Positions 11,609 to 23,037 of a stretch of DNA of 64,000 nt are shown here, piece by piece. Both the position numbers and the translations under genes were made by a program. How positions within the stretch are numbered: position 1 is the first letter of the stretch; each line of letters opens with the position of its first letter. The DNA lies in contig NC_012878.2 of the NCBI RefSeq assembly GCF_000003195.3, forward strand, positions 16,584,946 to 16,648,945, read 5' to 3'. Below the pieces are notes generated by a model. It ran no database searches, was not told the origin of the DNA, and saw nothing but the letters and a program-made list of their open reading frames with translations. Origin of the DNA: Sorghum bicolor (taxonomy: Eukaryota; Streptophyta; Magnoliopsida; Poales; Poaceae).

Positions 11609-11777
11609 ATGGCTGGTCTCTGAAGGTGCAAAGAATTCAATAATAGGTATGGAATTTAACTTATCCATAAAAAAAGATAAAAGAATAAAAGTATAAAAGT
11701 ATAATACAAGATAATAGCAAGATTCAAAGTTATCTCAGCAAACCGTCTTTCTCCCCGGCAATGGCGCCAGAAATGCT
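11609..11777 (-). mobile_element. B1 leader, primer site and first codons
   Basis: On the minus strand the B1 LTR is followed after 8 nt by TGGCGCCATTGCCGGGGA (11752-11769), complementary to tRNA-Asp. After an AT-rich leader the B1 frame starts at ATG 11668 (MDKLNSIP) and runs into the lone LTR at 11608. Confidence 0.75.
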
Positions 11778-13006
11778 TGTTGATATTTGGTAACGCAATA
11801 AGAAAATGATCCGCAAGCGCACGGATATCGGTGAGCATTTCACCCAGGAGGTTATCCAGAGTATCGTATTTATATTTTTACCACTAGGAGAAAGGGTGCA
11901 TCTAACTAACCAAATCTATTGCTACTATCCCTTTAGGCTACAAAGAATGTTTCTCGATGTGAGTGACGTATAGAGAAGACTCCAACCGTAGTCTCGTTCT
12001 AACCTTGGTAAGGATGATCTACTGTTCTATTGGGGAAGCTTACGGAATCTAGACATCACAAAGGATGTTCGACCCGCACCTATAAACCTACCCGTCTTGC
12101 TAACAAGATATGGGATACAAAGGTTACTCGGAAATGTCACGTTCCTCGCTACTACCACGGTCCAGCTAGTTAGGGGATATCTATGAGTACCCTAGCCTAA
12201 ACACCACGTTTACGCTAGCAATGATTACTCTAATACTCAACCGGAAGAGGATTAAAGTAAACTCATAAACCAAAGAACAATAAAACAAGAACTTACTAGA
12301 ATTAGAAGTCAAAATACTGAAGAATCTTAGAAGCAAGCCTCGGGTTAGGAGACTTGATCCCGCAGGTACAACTCGGAGTAGACACCGACAGGCCGGCCTT
12401 CCTCCGATCTACACCTCCACTCTATCTCTCTCAATCTAGTAGAAACTAGAAGATCTATTTCTACTCACATTGGTTGCTAAGCCTAAAAAGAAATATTATT
12501 GAGAGAAGAGGTTTTCCTTCGAGGGCAGCCCTCAACTCTATGATAACTTCTTGTCTTCTCCAGGGGCTAGGGGGGTCTCCTTATATAGTCCTCCTCCTCT
12601 ATGCATTTTTGAGTCGGTAGGCGATGTGGTACTACGTTATCCTTGATCCTTTAGGTCGGTGGAACATCGTGTGCGAAGAGAGTCCCGAACGGAGTCCAGG
12701 TCAGGGCGGGCGCCCAGGGAAGGAGGGCGGACGCCCTGGGCCTGGCCCCTTTCGGCCTCTGCTTTCTTCCCGTGGCTTCTGGAGTCTTCTAGATGGTAGA
12801 AAATTGCGCGGTGCGTTGATATCTCTATGCAATCCCGACATGTGGGCCTTTCTCCCATATTTCCTGATAACCCCCTGCAGAAATAGACAAACACCAAAAC
12901 TCGTGGAATTCTGTCAGATAAAACCCTAAATCTGGGTGTTGGTTGCATTTGGATCCTTTTCTTTACTTATTTGATGATTATATTTGGTACTTAAGGACCG
13001 TCAACA
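11778..13006 (-). repeat. Family B LTR (5' LTR of element B1)
   Basis: TGTTGATATTTGG...CGTCAACA, 1.23 kb. The same family as the LTRs of element 4. It shares with family A the U3 end, the CTTTAGGTCGGTGGA block, GC dyads (one intact GGGCGGGCGCCC near 12705) and the AAGCGCACGGAT block in U5. It is inserted in a Tat-type gag gene (flank ACCGT at 13007-13011); the matching left end is outside the window. Confidence 0.88.
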
Positions 13007-15102
13007 ACCGTGTTCACCTCGTGGTCGTGGTCGCGAGGGCGCTTGCCCCTGAAATCATCGCGATTGTCACGCCGCCTATCCCAACCTTCTCTGTGGTCGC
13101 GGTTGTCAGGGCGACGATGGTTCCTGTTGTCAAAACGACCACGACTGTCGTCCCGTCGAGGAAGCTGGTCGGGACCTCTCGCATCCTCTCGGATGAGCTT
13201 TTCTACGTCATCGGCGTCAGCGTAGTTTTTTGCCGTGGCAAGGAGCTCGGCCATCATGGTCGGCCTTTTACGCAGTAGCTTGTTCCTCAATGCTTCGTGG
13301 AAGCGTAGACCTTTGATGAAAGCCGATATGGCCTCATCGTGAGAAATTTTCAGAATTTTAAGACGCATATGCGAGATTCGTCGGATGTAATCATGCAGAG
13401 GTTTGTTTTTCCTGTCCCTTATTCGCTCGAGGTCGTACTTGTTCTCAGGCTGCTCGCAGGTAGCGATGAAATTGTCGATAAACGCCTGGCGCAGTTCTTC
13501 CCAAGAGTCGAAAGAGTCCTCGGGCAGGCCAAGGAGCCACTGATGACTAGCCTGGTCGAGGACAACTGGGAAGTAGTTAGCCATGACGTGCTCATCTCCT
13601 GCTGCTGACCGGACTGCAATCTCGTAGAGAGTGATCCAGTTTTCTGGGTTTTCCTTGTCGTCGTATTTTTTAAGCTTCTCGAGTTTAAAGTTGTGGGGCC
13701 AGACGACTTGGCGAAGGTGTGAAGAGAACTGTCTTAGGCTGGGGGGGCCGTGCGCGACATCGTACTCAATGCGCCGCAGGTTTTCGTGCACGGCCCTTTC
13801 TGTGGCGCGCCTGTTGATGCGGTCGCGGGCGTCTTTCGGAGGGATGTTGTATCGTAGATCTCTGTCCTGGTTTACTTCCTAACCACGCCCACGCCTTTGC
13901 TCGCGGTAGCCGCCGGCGTCCCGACCACAGTTGTCGCGCCCCACATCCTTCCTACAATGGTTGGGGGAGCGGCTACGGTGGCGCTCGCTTGGTTGTGGTG
14001 AAGTCCGGCTACGATGAGTCTGGTCGGAAGAGACCTCTGTGTAGGAGATAGCTTGGACCCTTTTGAGTAAGGTGGCTGTCTGTCCCATCGCGGCGATCAG
14101 GTGTGCGCGTACGCTGGATCGGACACCCTGGCACTCAGGAGTATCAGGGAGTCGGTCCAGGTTTGCCATAGCAACAGCCACGTTAGCACTTGGCGTTTTG
14201 TAGACTTGCTGATCTCCGACCATGTCGAAAGCATCACTGAGGTTATGCGGTGCAAATTGCCGTTCCTCATCCGCGCGTCGCCGAGCACGGACGGCATTGC
14301 GCTGTTCACGGAGCTGCTTCTGCTCGTCTGTTTCTCCATCGACGACCGGTTCGTCGTTGCTGACATTGAAGATAAGATCTCCCCGCCGGGGCGGAAAGAC
14401 TGGGAAGCGAGAGAAACCCGGAGGATACGGTGGTAAATCCAGGTCGTAATCTTCATCCTCAGAATTTATAACCTCGGTGGGAGCGGACCCTGTGCTGGAG
14501 TTCGTGCTGGAAGCCTGGTCGTTCGGTAGCACTTGGATTGTCACCATGTTGACGTAATGGTGAGCTGGTCGACTGCTCTGTTTCGACGACCAACCCGCCA
14601 TGTTGAAAAGGGATTGGACGTGCCGTGAGTAGTGAACGGCCGAGTTATTTAATCCATAGGGAGGACTCTGGTCTGGATCTGCCTTGAGCTCGACGGACCG
14701 CCCCGTGGGGGTGGACGTTATTGTCAGAGACGTCCCCAGCTGTTCGTGCATGACGACACGAGTTGGCCGGCAGGAGTCGAAAGAGTCTGTCGGTGCGACT
14801 TGATCAGATCGGCGCGAGATCCCATCTATCAGTCGGGAAGCTTCAAGAAGCCTGAGATCGGTGCGATCAAGGGCTCGAAAAAGATCCGAGTCGTCAACCT
14901 TTTTTCCCTTGTAACGAGGGAGCGGAGGTCGAGTGCTCGGTGCCGGCGTGATCGGAATCGACGCCGCTGTCGCCCCAGATCGGATCTGGGTTTCTTCCGA
15001 AGTCGTGGTCGTGAGGCCGCCGCCATGAGTCGTCCACGTGATCTGGCCGACGGTGAACACGAGGCCTTTAGGCACGGCCGCGGAAGCTGGAATGATGACC
15101 AT
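13007..15102 (-). pseudogene. Gag of a Tat-type Ty3/gypsy element (family D)
   Basis: Minus-strand frame from ATG 15102 (MVIIPASAAV), the first ATG after the primer site. There is one in-frame TAG at 13879-13881. The first ~400 residues are acidic and low in known motifs. After the stop comes the retrotransposon Gag core (WPHNFKLEKLKKYDDKENPENW, QWLLGLPEDSFDSWEELRQAF, PLHDYIRRISHMR), then an Arg/Asp-rich tail ending HEVNTV at the B1 LTR. A Gag core after a long N-terminal region is usual for grass Tat elements such as RIRE2. The frame is cut by B1; protease and pol of this element are not in the window. Confidence 0.85.
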
Positions 15103-15131
15103 CTTGTTCGTTGAGAGAGCTGTACGCACAC

Positions 15132-15149
15132 CCCCTACCTGGCGCGCCA
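15132..15149 (-). other. Primer binding site of family D element
   Basis: Minus strand TGGCGCGCCAGGTAGGGG, one base from the LTR end at 15151. This exact form is common in grass Tat-type elements. I do not assign the tRNA with confidence. Confidence 0.75.
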
Positions 15150-15150
15150 C

Positions 15151-15460
15151 TGTCGACGAAAGCTGGTCGGCAGTCTACCTTGGGGTATACCCACGGTAGT
15201 AGTTTATCGGTAGACGGTGTGCAAGCTACGAACTTGATGGTGACGCTAGACACGGACAAGCTTTTTATCCAGGTTCGGCCGACGTGTGGGCGTAATACCT
15301 ACGTCCTGCGTCTGGTTGTATTAGATTGTGTTGAGAGATAATGTGTCCAAGGGGGGTCCCTTGCCCCTCCTTATATAGTCCGGAGGGCAGGGTTACAGAT
15401 CTGGAAACTAATCCTAGTCGGTTACAATTGCCATAGATAGTACGATATCAATTCCTATTC
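15151..15460 (-). repeat. Truncated 5' LTR of the family D element
   Basis: 310 bp matching the U5, R and part of U3 of the lone LTR at 11126-11608, in reverse orientation. It has a TATATAA box near 15371. It stops abruptly at the satellite, so the outer part of the LTR is lost. Confidence 0.85.
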
Positions 15461-18400
15461 ATCAAGTGGAAACGTCATGATTACAAAGTTTGTTACACTC
15501 ATCAAGTTCTACATTTAGTCTAATGGTCAACTTTTCATTTGGAAAAGTTTGAACCACTCAATTTTGAATTTTGAAATAATTCATAGCCACGCATCGGTTT
15601 TGAAACCCTAGATGGTCTCGAATGGAAAAGTCATGAATACCAATATTGTTCCACTCATCAAAATCTACATTTAATATATAGACCATTTTTGCATTTGACA
15701 AAGTTTTGGAAAGGTGTAGTTGAAACTCCACAATTGAAACATATAGTCTCATATAGTTTGTGTGAGATTCAAGATTTGGTGGGTATTGTTAACTTAAACT
15801 TTCTCAAATGGAAAAATTGTGTATATAAAAGTTTAGATCTTGATGATATCTGACAACTTGGTATTCAAAATTTTTTCATTTTAAGTAATTTAGTTTGTCA
15901 TTTGACCAAGTTTGACCAAAACCCATCTTGGATTTTAAAGAAATGTGCCTAGGATTGGCTCAAATTTATCCAAATGGAAAAATGGACAATATATCAAATG
16001 TAGATCTTAATGATCTCTAACAACTTTGTATTCCAATTGTTTTCATTTGAAGTCATCAAATGGGTCATTTGACCAAGTTTGACCAAAGTCAAAGTATTGG
16101 TTTTTACAAAAACACCCTTTGACCGAACCCTAGAAGGTCCCAAATGGAAACGAAATGATTACATAGTTTGTTACACTCATCAAGTTATACATTAAGTCTA
16201 ATGGTCAACTTTTCATTTGGAAAAGTTTGAACCAATCAATTTTGAATTTTGAAATAATTCATTGCCACGCATCGGTTTCAGAACCCTAGATGGTCTCGAA
16301 TGGAAAAGTCATGAATACCAATATTGTTCCACTCATCAAAATCTACATTTAATATATAGACCATTTTTGCATTTGACAAAGTTTTGGGAAGGTGTAGTTG
16401 AAAATCCACAATTGACACATATAGTTTCATATAGTTTGTGTGAGATTCAAGATTTGGTGGGTATTGTTAACTTTAACATTCTCAAATGGAAAAATTGTGT
16501 ATATAAAAGTTTAGATCTTGATGATATCTAACAACTTGGTATTCAAATTTCTTTCATTTTAAGTAATTTAGTTTGTCATTTGACCAAGTTTGACCAAAAC
16601 ATGTCTTGGATTTTAAAGAAATGTGCTTAGGATTGGCTCAAATTTACCCAAATGGAAAAAAGGACAATATATCAAATGTAGATCTTAATGATCTCTAACA
16701 ACTTTGTATTCAAATTATTTTCATTTGAAGTCATCAAATGGGTCATTTGACCAAGTTTGACCAAAATCAAAGCATTGGTTTTTACAAAAACACCCTTTGA
16801 CCGAACCCTAGATTGTCCCAAATAGAAAAGTCATGAATAAAAAGTTTGATACACTCATCAAGTTCTACATTTAGTCTAATGGTCAACTTTTCATTTAGAA
16901 AAGTTTAAACCACTCAATTTTGAATTTTGACATAATTCATAGCCACACATCGGTTTCGGAACCATAGATGGTCTTGAATGGAAAAGTCATAAATACCAAT
17001 ATTGTGCCACTCATCAAAATCTACATTTAATATATAGACCATTTTTGCATTTGACAAAGTTTTGGGAAGGTGTAGTTGAAAATCCACAATTGACACATAT
17101 AGTCTCATATAGTTTGTGTGAGATTCAAGATTTGGTGGGTATTGTTAACTTAAACATTCTCAAATGGAAAAATTGTGTATATAAAAGTTTAGATCTTGAT
17201 GATATCTAACAACTTGGTATTCAAAATTTTTTCATTTTAAGTAATTTAGTTTGTCATTTGACCAAGTTTGACCAAAACCCGTCATGGATTTTAAAGAAAT
17301 GTGCTAGGATTGGCCCAAATTTATCCAAATGGAAAAATGGACAATATATCAAATGTAGATCTTAGTGATCTCTAACAACTTTGTATTCCAATTGTTTTCA
17401 TTTGAAGTCATCAAATGGGTCATTTGACCAAGTTTGACCAAAGTCAAAGCATTGGTTTTTACAAAAACACCCTTTGACCAAACCCTAGATGGTCCCAAAT
17501 GGAAACATCATGATTACATAGTTTGTTACACTCATCAAGTTCTACATTAAGTCTAATGGTCAACTTTTCATTTGGAAAAGTTTGAACCACTCAATTTTGA
17601 ATTTTGAAATAATTCATAGCCACACATCGGTTTCGGAACCCTAGATGGTCTCGAATGGAAAAGTCATGAATACCAATATTGTTCCACTCATCAAAATCTA
17701 CATTTAATATATAGACCATTTTTGCATTTGACAAAGTTTTGGGAAGGTGTAGTTGAAACTCCACAATTGAAACATATAGTCTCATATAGTTTGTGTGAGA
17801 TTCAAGATTTGGTGGGTATTGTTAACTTAAACTTTCTCAAATGGAAAAATTGTGTATATAAAAGTTTAGATCTTGATGATATCTAACAACTTGGTATTCA
17901 AAATTTTTTCATTTTAAGTAATTTAGTTTGTCATTTGACCAAGTTTGACCAAAACCCGTCATGGATTTTAAAGAAATGTGCTAGGATTGGCCCAAATTTA
18001 TCCAAATGGAAAAATGGACAATATATCAAATGTAGATCTTAGTGATCTCTAACAACTTTGTATTCCAATTGTTTTCATTTGAAGTCATCAAATGGGTCAT
18101 TTGACCAAGTTTGACCAAAGTCAAAGCATTGGTTTTTACAAAAACACCCTTTGACCAAACCCTAGATGGTCCCAAATGGAAACATCATGATTACAACGTT
18201 TGTTACACTCATCAAGTTCTACATTTAGTCTAATGGTCAACTTTTTATTTGGAAAAGTTTGAACCACTCAATTTTGAATTTTGAAATAATTCATAGCCAC
18301 ACATCGGTTTCGGAACCCTATATGGTCTCGAATGGAAAAGTCATGAATACCAATATTGTTCCACTCATCAAAATCTACATTTAATATATAGACCATTTTT

Positions 18401-21115
18401 GCATTTGACAAAGTTTTCTGAAGGTGTAGTTGAAACTCCACAATTGAAACATATAGTCTCATATAGTTTGTGTGAGATTCAAGATTTGGTGGGTATTGTT
18501 AACTTAAACTTTCTCAAATGGAAAAATTGTGTATATAAAAGTTTAGATCTTGATGATATCTGACAACTTGGTATTCAAAATTTTTTCATTTTAAGTAATT
18601 TAGTTTGTCATTTGACCAAGTTTGACCAAAACCCATCTTGGATTTTAAAGAAATGTGCCTAGGATTGGCTCAAATTTATCCAAATGGAAAAATGGACAAT
18701 ATATCAAATGTAGATCTTAATGATCTCTAACAACTTTGTATTCCAATTGTTTTCATTTGAAGTCATCAAATGGGTCATTTGACCAAGTTTGACCAAAGTC
18801 AAAGTATTGGTTTTTACAAAAACACCCTTTGACCGAACCCTAGAAGGTCCCAAATGGAAACGAAATGATTACATAGTTTGTTACACTCATCAAGTTCTAC
18901 ATTAAGTCTAATGGTCAACTTTTCATTTGGAAAAGTTTGAACCAATCAATTTTGAATTTTGAAATAATTCATTGCCACGCATCGGTTTCAGAACCCTAGA
19001 TGGTCTCGAATGGAAAAGTCATGAATACCAATATTGTTCCACTCATCAAAATCTACATTTAATATATAGACCATTTTTGCAATTGACAAAGTTTTGGGAA
19101 GGTGTAGTTGAAAATCCACAATTGACACATACAGTTTCATATAGTTTGTGTGAGATTCAAGATTTGGTGGGTATTGTTAACTTAAACATTCTCAAATGGA
19201 AAAATTGTGTATATAAAAGTTTAGATCTTGATGATATCTAACAACTTGGTATTCAAATTTCTTTCATTTTAAGTAATTTAGTTTGTCATTTGACCAAGTT
19301 TGACCAAAACCCGTCTTGGATTTTAAAGAAATGTGCTTAGGATTGGCCCAAATTTATCCAAATGGAAAAATGGACAATATATCAAATGTAGATCTTAGTG
19401 ATCTCTAACAACTTTGTATTCAAATTATTTTCATTTGAAGTCATCAAATGGGTCATTTGACCAAGTTTGACCAAAGTCAAAGCATTGGTTTTTACAAAAA
19501 CACCCTTTGACCGAACCCTAGATTGTCCCAAATAGAAAAGTCATGAATAAAAAGTTTGATACACTCATCAAGTTCTACATTTAGTCTAATGGTCAACTTT
19601 TCATTTGGAAAAGTTTGAACCACTCAATTTTGAATTTTTAAATAATTCATAGCCACACATCGGTTTCGGAACCCTAGATGGTCTCGAATGGAAAAGTCAT
19701 GAATACCAATATTGTTCCACTCATCAAAATCTACATTTAATATATAGACCATTTTTGGATTTGACAAAGTTTTGGGAAGGTGTAGTTGAAACTCCACAAT
19801 TGAAACATATAGTCTCATATAGTTTGTGTGAGATTCAAGATTTGGTGGGTATTGTTAACTTAAACATTCTCAAATGGAAAAATTGTGTAGATAAAAGTTT
19901 AGATCTTGATGATATCTAACAACTTGGTATTCAAATTTCCTTCATTTTAAGTAATTTAGTTTGTCATTTGACCAAGTTTGACCAAAACCCGTCTTGGATT
20001 TTAAAGAAATGTGCTTAGGATTGGCTCAAATTTATCCAAATGGAAAAAAGGACAATATATTAAATGTAGATCTTAATGATCTCTAACAACTTTGTATTCA
20101 AATTGTTTTCATTTGAAGTCATCAAATGGGTCATGTGACCAAGTTTGACCAAAGTCAAAGCATTGGTTTTTACAAAAGCACCCTTTGACCGAACCCTAGA
20201 TTGTCTCAAATGGAAAAGTCATGAATACAAAGTTTGTTACACTCATCAAGTTCTACATTTAGTCTAATGGTCAACTTTCCATTTGGAAAAGTTGGAACCA
20301 CTCAATTTTGAATTTTGAAAGAATTCATAGCCACGCATAGGTTTCGGAACCCTAGATGGTCTCGAATGGAAAAGTCATGAATACCAATATTGTGCCACTC
20401 ATCAAAATCTACATTTAATATATAGACCATTTTTGCATTTGACAAAGTTTTGGGAAGGTGTAGTTGAAAATCCACAATTGACACATATAGTTTCATATTG
20501 TTTGTGTGAGATTCAAGATTTGGTGGGTATTGTTAACTTAAACTTTCTCAAATGGAAAAATTGTGTATATAAAAGTTTAGATCTTGATGATATCTAACAA
20601 CTTGGTATTCAAATTTGTTTCATTTTATGTAATTTATTTTGTCATTTGACCAAGTTTGTCCAAAACCCGACTTGGATTTTAAAGAAATGTGCTTAGGATT
20701 GGCTCAAATTTATCCAAATGGAAAAATGGACAATATATCAAATGTAGATCTTAATAATCTCTAACAACTTTGTATTCAAAATGTTTTCATTTGAAGTCAT
20801 CAAATGGGTCATTTGACCAAGTTTGACCAAAGTCAAAGCATTGGTTTTTAGAAAAACACCCTTTGACCGAACCCTAGATGGTCCCAAATGGAAAAGTCAT
20901 GAATACTAAGTTTGTTACAATCATCAAGTTCTACATTTAGTCTAATGGTCAACTTTTCATTTGGAAAAGTTTGAACCACTCAATTTTGAATTTTGAAAGA
21001 ATCCATAGCCACGCATCGGTTTCGGAACCCTAGATGGTCCCAAATGGAAAACTTATGAATACAAAGTTTGTTACACTTATCAAAATTCACAATTCTCAAA
21101 TATAGTTTCATACAA
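15461..21115. repeat. Satellite array, ~678-bp units of four ~170-bp monomers
   Basis: About 8.3 tandem units. Marks such as the TCAAATGG-type word recur at 16141, 16297, 16483, 16649 and 16819 (steps 156, 186, 166, 170), so each unit is built from four diverged monomers near nucleosome length. All share words such as TTTGACCAAGTTTGACCAAA and CAAATGGAAAA. Rare variants recur at a 2,710-bp step (15841 and 18551; 16801 and 19511), and two neighbouring units near 17281 and 17958 are almost identical. Small open frames inside are by-products of the repeat. Such arrays are typical of heterochromatin, subtelomeres or centromeres; which one cannot be told here. Confidence 0.95.
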
Positions 21116-21281
21116 TTCTCAGAATTCGTACATTTTACGACACATACTATTAAACATTACTTTATATTAAGCCGACACAACAGTAAACTTCTTCTTGACG
21201 TATGACCCTTGGTTATGATCCTGCCGTAACCATAGAGTATCCTCATTGTTTAATAGAATGCTTGGGTCTTTGTTGACTATT
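21116..21281. other. Unassigned 166 bp between satellite and element 3
   Basis: AT-rich, no reading frame or repeat that I recognise. The last five bases, ACTAT, would be the left target flank of element 3. Confidence 0.5.
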
Positions 21282-22873
21282 GTTGATGGTCCTTAAGTAT
21301 CTAATATAATCATCAAATAAATAAAGAAAAGGATTGCATAGAGGGTTTTGGTGTTTGTCTATTTATACAGGGGGTTATCAGAGAATATGGAGGAAAGGTC
21401 CACACGTCGGGTTTACATAGAGATATTAACATGCACCGCAATTATCCAACATCTAGAAGAGTCCAGAAGCCACGGGAACGAGCGGGAGGCCGAGTGGGCC
21501 TGGGGTCTGGGTGCCCGCCCTCCCCCCTTGGGCGCCTGCCCAAGGCTCTCAGCCAATCAGGCTCCGTCTCACGGATAATGCTCCACCGACCTAAAGGATT
21601 AAGGAAAACTGTGCGATTAAGGTTGGTTTGATCCAACGGCCCATATTCATTTGGAGAGGCTATATAAGTAGGCCCCCTGACCCCTGGAGGAGGCACTCAT
21701 TCTCATTCCTCAAACCCTAATTCATTCATCAGGAAGAGAGTCTCTGATCAATCCCTAGAGCCACCACATCAACTAGATCTCTAGTTTAGCATAGCTACAT
21801 AGGACTAGAACTAGAAGGAGTCAATCTTTGATTGGTTTCCAGATCTGTAAAGAGGATTCTTGGTAATTCCCCTACTGTTCTTTATTTGTTCATCATTGTT
21901 CTTCAATATTATGAATACAAATTTGTTCTATTTCAATATATTGATTATGAGTTTGCTCTACTTGTTTATAGTTGATCATAGTTATATGCTTGGCTTAGTT
22001 AGATTGGAATTATATACATGTTTAGGATCGTATAGCGTTTATCCATCGGATCCATGGGTAAATGATAGATATTGTGTAGGCGTGGTGCCTATACCGTATT
22101 TATCTGCTATTGTACCCTATATGCCGGATCATGGGGTAGTTCGTGGTGGTAACAGCTCCATTGATTCTTATACAGTCCCCCTCCCGTGTATAGGGCAGGC
22201 AGAGCAACATTATTTCAGGGGAGTGATTGCTATGTTTCTCATCTTCCTTGATAATATCACTATGCATGGGCGTAGTCCTTTCTCGCAATGATTGCCAAGT
22301 ATAATTGCACTAACTATGGTATGCTAGACTTTATAGTTAAGAATAACTTAGTAAATATTCTTGTAGTTCATCCTAATCCCATGCTAATGACTTGCTAGAA
22401 TATTTGTTGAGGTGATTATCATTATTATATGTGGCTAGTTATGCTGATCAGATTAGTTATCTTTGTCACCATTCATACTTTATCTATATTTTATGTGACA
22501 TTTATCCCTGTATGCAAGAGATAGATGAATGCTCTCTATTACACATGCAATGATAGATACTCAGTTCTATATTTCATTCCATAATCAACACTGATGTTAG
22601 TAATCCCTTCCCAGTGGTAAAAATATAAATAACGATACCTGTAATACTTCCCGGTTAAAATGCTACATCGGTATTAATCTGTGCGCTTGTAGATCTCATT
22701 TATTATTTATTCAGAAGAGCAATTGCATATTTCAATACCGCGTCTCTCATGTCATGCTGGGGATGACAACTTGGCTTAAGTGGCATGAGGGATAGGTTTG
22801 GCATTTTTTGGCGCCGTTATCAGAAATAGAAAACTAAGTCTACTTTTGGTAATGACGTTAAGAATGCCCAACA
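21282..22873 (+). repeat. Element 3 5' LTR
   Basis: TGTTGATGG...GCCCAACA, 1,592 bp, plus orientation. TATATAAG at 21661-21668. Two diverged GC dyads near 21510-21545. The R/U5 open frame is kept as 143 codons at 21860-22291 with many replacement changes. Confidence 0.88.
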
Positions 22874-22881
22874 AGCATTTT

Positions 22882-22899
22882 TGGCACCGTTGCCGGGGA
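22882..22899 (+). other. Primer binding site of element 3 (tRNA-Asp)
   Basis: TGGCACCGTTGCCGGGGA, one mismatch to tRNA-Asp, 8 nt after the LTR. Confidence 0.85.
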
Positions 22900-23037
22900 A
22901 GGTTGATTTACTAAGAAGGAATGAATATGGAATTATGGGTCATCATTTGCATCACTAATACGATTGAGATCATCAATTCTCTCATACAGCTTTACCCCTG
23001 TACTTTTCTATTTTTATTATTTTATGCAGGGTGATGT

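Noticed and set aside
13010..15010. TGGTCG/CGACCA excess in family D as a third private motif
   Set aside because: About 14 copies, but many come from Arg/Asp-rich codons and the lone LTR lacks the word; noted only as weak support.
14101..15114. Plus-strand frames of 111-122 codons
   Set aside because: Antisense shadows of the family D gag.
15558..20496. Repeated 64- and 89-codon frames in the satellite
   Set aside because: They recur only because the 678-bp unit recurs; no domain, and variable starts and stops.
15461..21115. CRISPR-like array
   Set aside because: Whole units repeat with no unique spacers; this is a plant satellite.
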